Assembly (NCBI GenBank): GCA_024687745.1
Contig: JAILEM010000182.1
Span: forward strand, 1-64,000
DNA length: 64,000 nt
Source: Lachnospiraceae bacterium
GTDB lineage: Bacteria > Bacillota > Clostridia > Lachnospirales > Lachnospiraceae
Direction: 5' to 3'
The stretch's first letter is position 1. Each line of letters begins with the position of its first letter. Of this stretch, positions 62,749 through 64,000 are shown one piece after another. A model generated the notes under the pieces. It was not told the origin of the DNA, ran no database searches, and worked only from the letters and a program-made list of their open reading frames with translations. A program made the position numbers and the translations under genes.

Positions 62749-64000
62749 TTACTCTTCAAAAAAAACCACAGCCCCATCGTATGTTTCTTCAATGAATTCT
62801 TTGATAGCATCTGAACGAAGAACCGTTACTAATGCATTTATTTTGTCACTGTTTTCATTTCCTTCGTAAACTCCGATAATATTTACATATGTATGCGCTG
62901 CTATAGAATCAACCGCCTCGGCAGCGATCGCATCTTTTCCAACAGAATAACCTGCCTCAAGTGCATAATTACCATTTAATACTACAAAAGCAGCTTCATC
63001 AACTACTCTGGCAACCTGAGCTGCCTCCAACTCAACAAATTCGATTCTGTAAGGATTTTGTACAATATCATTGACTGTTGCTGTCAATCCCGCTCCTTCC
63101 TTCAACGTGATGATATCATTATCCTGAAGAAGAAGCAGAGCTCTGGCTTCGTTGGTCGTATCGTTTGGAATCGCTATGACATCACCTTTGCTTATTTCTT
63201 CAAAGGAAGACTTAATACCGGGGTATATTCCGAATGGCTCATAATGAATTCCACCCGCATTTACAATATGGGTTCCCTGTTCCTCATTAAAGCTGTTAAG
63301 ATAAGGAATATGCTCCATATAGTTTGCATCAAATTCCCCCGATTCAACTACAAGGTTTGGCTGTACATAATCATCAAACTCCACAATATCAAGCTCATAT
63401 CCATAGTCCTTAAGTATTTCAGCTGCTTTTGCAAGAATCTCTGCATGTGGAACTGGAGAAGCAGCTATTTTGATGGTCTCACCATTTCCGGGTACAATGT
63501 CATAAGCCGCCAAATCATCGCTCTCATTTTCTGTATTACCTGCTTTCCCACCTTCTACTACAAGAGTTTCCTCATAATCCTTACCATAAGTATCAATAAG
63601 TGTTGCTTCATATGCTTCATGAAAGAACTGCTCTTTTCCAAGTTCATTTATCTCATCATTTAACCAGTCAAGAAGTGTACTGTTTCCTTTTGAAACAGCG
63701 GGAGCAATAGTATCCTGACTTCCAAGAGATGGAATTCCCACAAAATAGCCTTCATTTTCGAGCGAATATGCTATAACCTCCGTATTGTCATTTGCCCAGG
63801 CAACGCCTGTTCCGTTTTCAAAAGAAGTCTTTGCGGAAGCATAAGTATCAAACTTCTGAAGCTTTATATCAGGATAATTCTTTTCAAAGTATGTCTCTGC
63901 CGTCGTTCCGGATATAACAATCACCTGATCATCTTCTGTGATCTGACTTATATCCTCTATCACTCTGTCCTCATGAGAAACAACCCCCAAAGCCACATTC
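62749..64000 (-). CDS. Fused amino-acid binding protein: PAAT-type domain plus MetQ domain, 5' end outside window
   Basis: The reading frame is open to the end of the window; the track's GTG start at 63996 is internal. The first visible part (about 150 residues) is the C-terminal half of a family 3 amino-acid binding domain (KLQKFDTYASAKTSFENGTG, LNDEINELGKEQFFHEAYEATLIDTYG). After an acidic linker (NTENESDD) a full MetQ/NlpA domain follows (IKIAASPVPHAEILAKAAEI, FDANYMEHIPYLNSFNEEQG, VINGNYAL-like). The MetQ domain has no lipobox of its own. Two binding domains of different families in one chain match the two transporters encoded downstream. The N-terminal lipobox and start are unseen. Confidence 0.88.
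   Translation of the reverse strand, partial: NVALGVVSHEDRVIEDISQITEDDQVIVISGTTAETYFEKNYPDIKLQKFDTYASAKTSFENGTGVAWANDNTEVIAYSLENEGYFVGIPSLGSQDTIAPAVSKGNSTLLDWLNDEINELGKEQFFHEAYEATLIDTYGKDYEETLVVEGGKAGNTENESDDLAAYDIVPGNGETIKIAASPVPHAEILAKAAEILKDYGYELDIVEFDDYVQPNLVVESGEFDANYMEHIPYLNSFNEEQGTHIVNAGGIHYEPFGIYPGIKSSFEEISKGDVIAIPNDTTNEARALLLLQDNDIITLKEGAGLTATVNDIVQNPYRIEFVELEAAQVARVVDEAAFVVLNGNYALEAGYSVGKDAIAAEAVDSIAAHTYVNIIGVYEGNENSDKINALVTVLRSDAIKEFIEETYDGAVVFFEE

Overview
The window looks like a chromosomal segment from a low-GC, strictly anaerobic Firmicute of the Lachnospiraceae, probably a Butyrivibrio/Pseudobutyrivibrio-like plant-fibre degrader from a gut or rumen. This is inferred from gene content and protein style, because no rRNA or tRNA is present to confirm it. 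The supporting signs are CUT1 sugar ABC transporters with acidic Ala/Glu-rich lipoprotein linkers, intracellular pectin enzymes, many EAL/HD-GYP signalling proteins, a radical-SAM peptide operon of clostridial type and strong AGGAGG ribosome sites. I see no insertion sequence, prophage, CRISPR array or RNA gene.

Layout. 1-1367: the 5' part of a secreted repeat protein with 69-bp in-frame tandem repeats (minus strand). 1.8-13.4 kb: an EAL protein, an unknown membrane protein and lipoprotein, a NagZ-like GH3 lipoprotein, an HD-GYP protein, an S66 peptidase, an AEC transporter and a secreted 5'-nucleotidase. 13.5-18.5 kb: one tight minus-strand operon, read as ACGX-repeat precursor peptide, radical SAM/SPASM maturase, nitroreductase, FMN split-barrel protein, zinc macrodomain, class M sirtuin and DUF1848 protein, with a divergent LysR regulator. 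20.9-32.8 kb: a rhamnogalacturonan locus, with an LplABC-type importer and AraC regulator on the minus strand facing a GH105-GH112-SGNH esterase-GH28 operon on the plus strand. 32.9-35.4 kb: a TetR regulator and a GGDEF/EAL protein. 35.7-44.2 kb: a second sugar locus, with a LacI regulator, an (alpha/alpha)6 hydrolase, GH43, a CUT1 importer and AraC. 44.2-53.0 kb: a three-gene signalling operon (HD-GYP sensor, giant propeller hybrid kinase, second HD-GYP sensor). 53.3-58.9 kb: DUF202, a chemotaxis receptor, an M14 peptidase, cytidine deaminase and malic enzyme. 58.9-64.0 kb: an amino-acid uptake operon that combines a polar amino-acid ABC transporter with MetNI and a fused two-domain binding protein running off the end.

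How it works together. Both sugar loci look built to import oligosaccharides and cut them inside the cell, since none of their hydrolases has a visible signal peptide. The GH112 phosphorylase among GH105, GH28 and an acetylesterase points to galactosyl-rhamnose from rhamnogalacturonan I. An identical 16-bp palindrome at the LacI promoter and upstream of the second importer ties that regulator to the operon. The c-di-GMP proteins here are all of the degrading type (EAL or HD-GYP); no intact GGDEF motif is visible.

The strongest candidate for an undescribed system is the 13.5-18.5 kb operon, which joins a ribosomally made Cys-repeat peptide and its radical SAM enzyme to an ADP-ribosylation writer/eraser pair without the usual GcvH-L and LplA2 partners. 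The fused PAAT-MetQ binding protein and the phosphorelay/HD-GYP operon are next.
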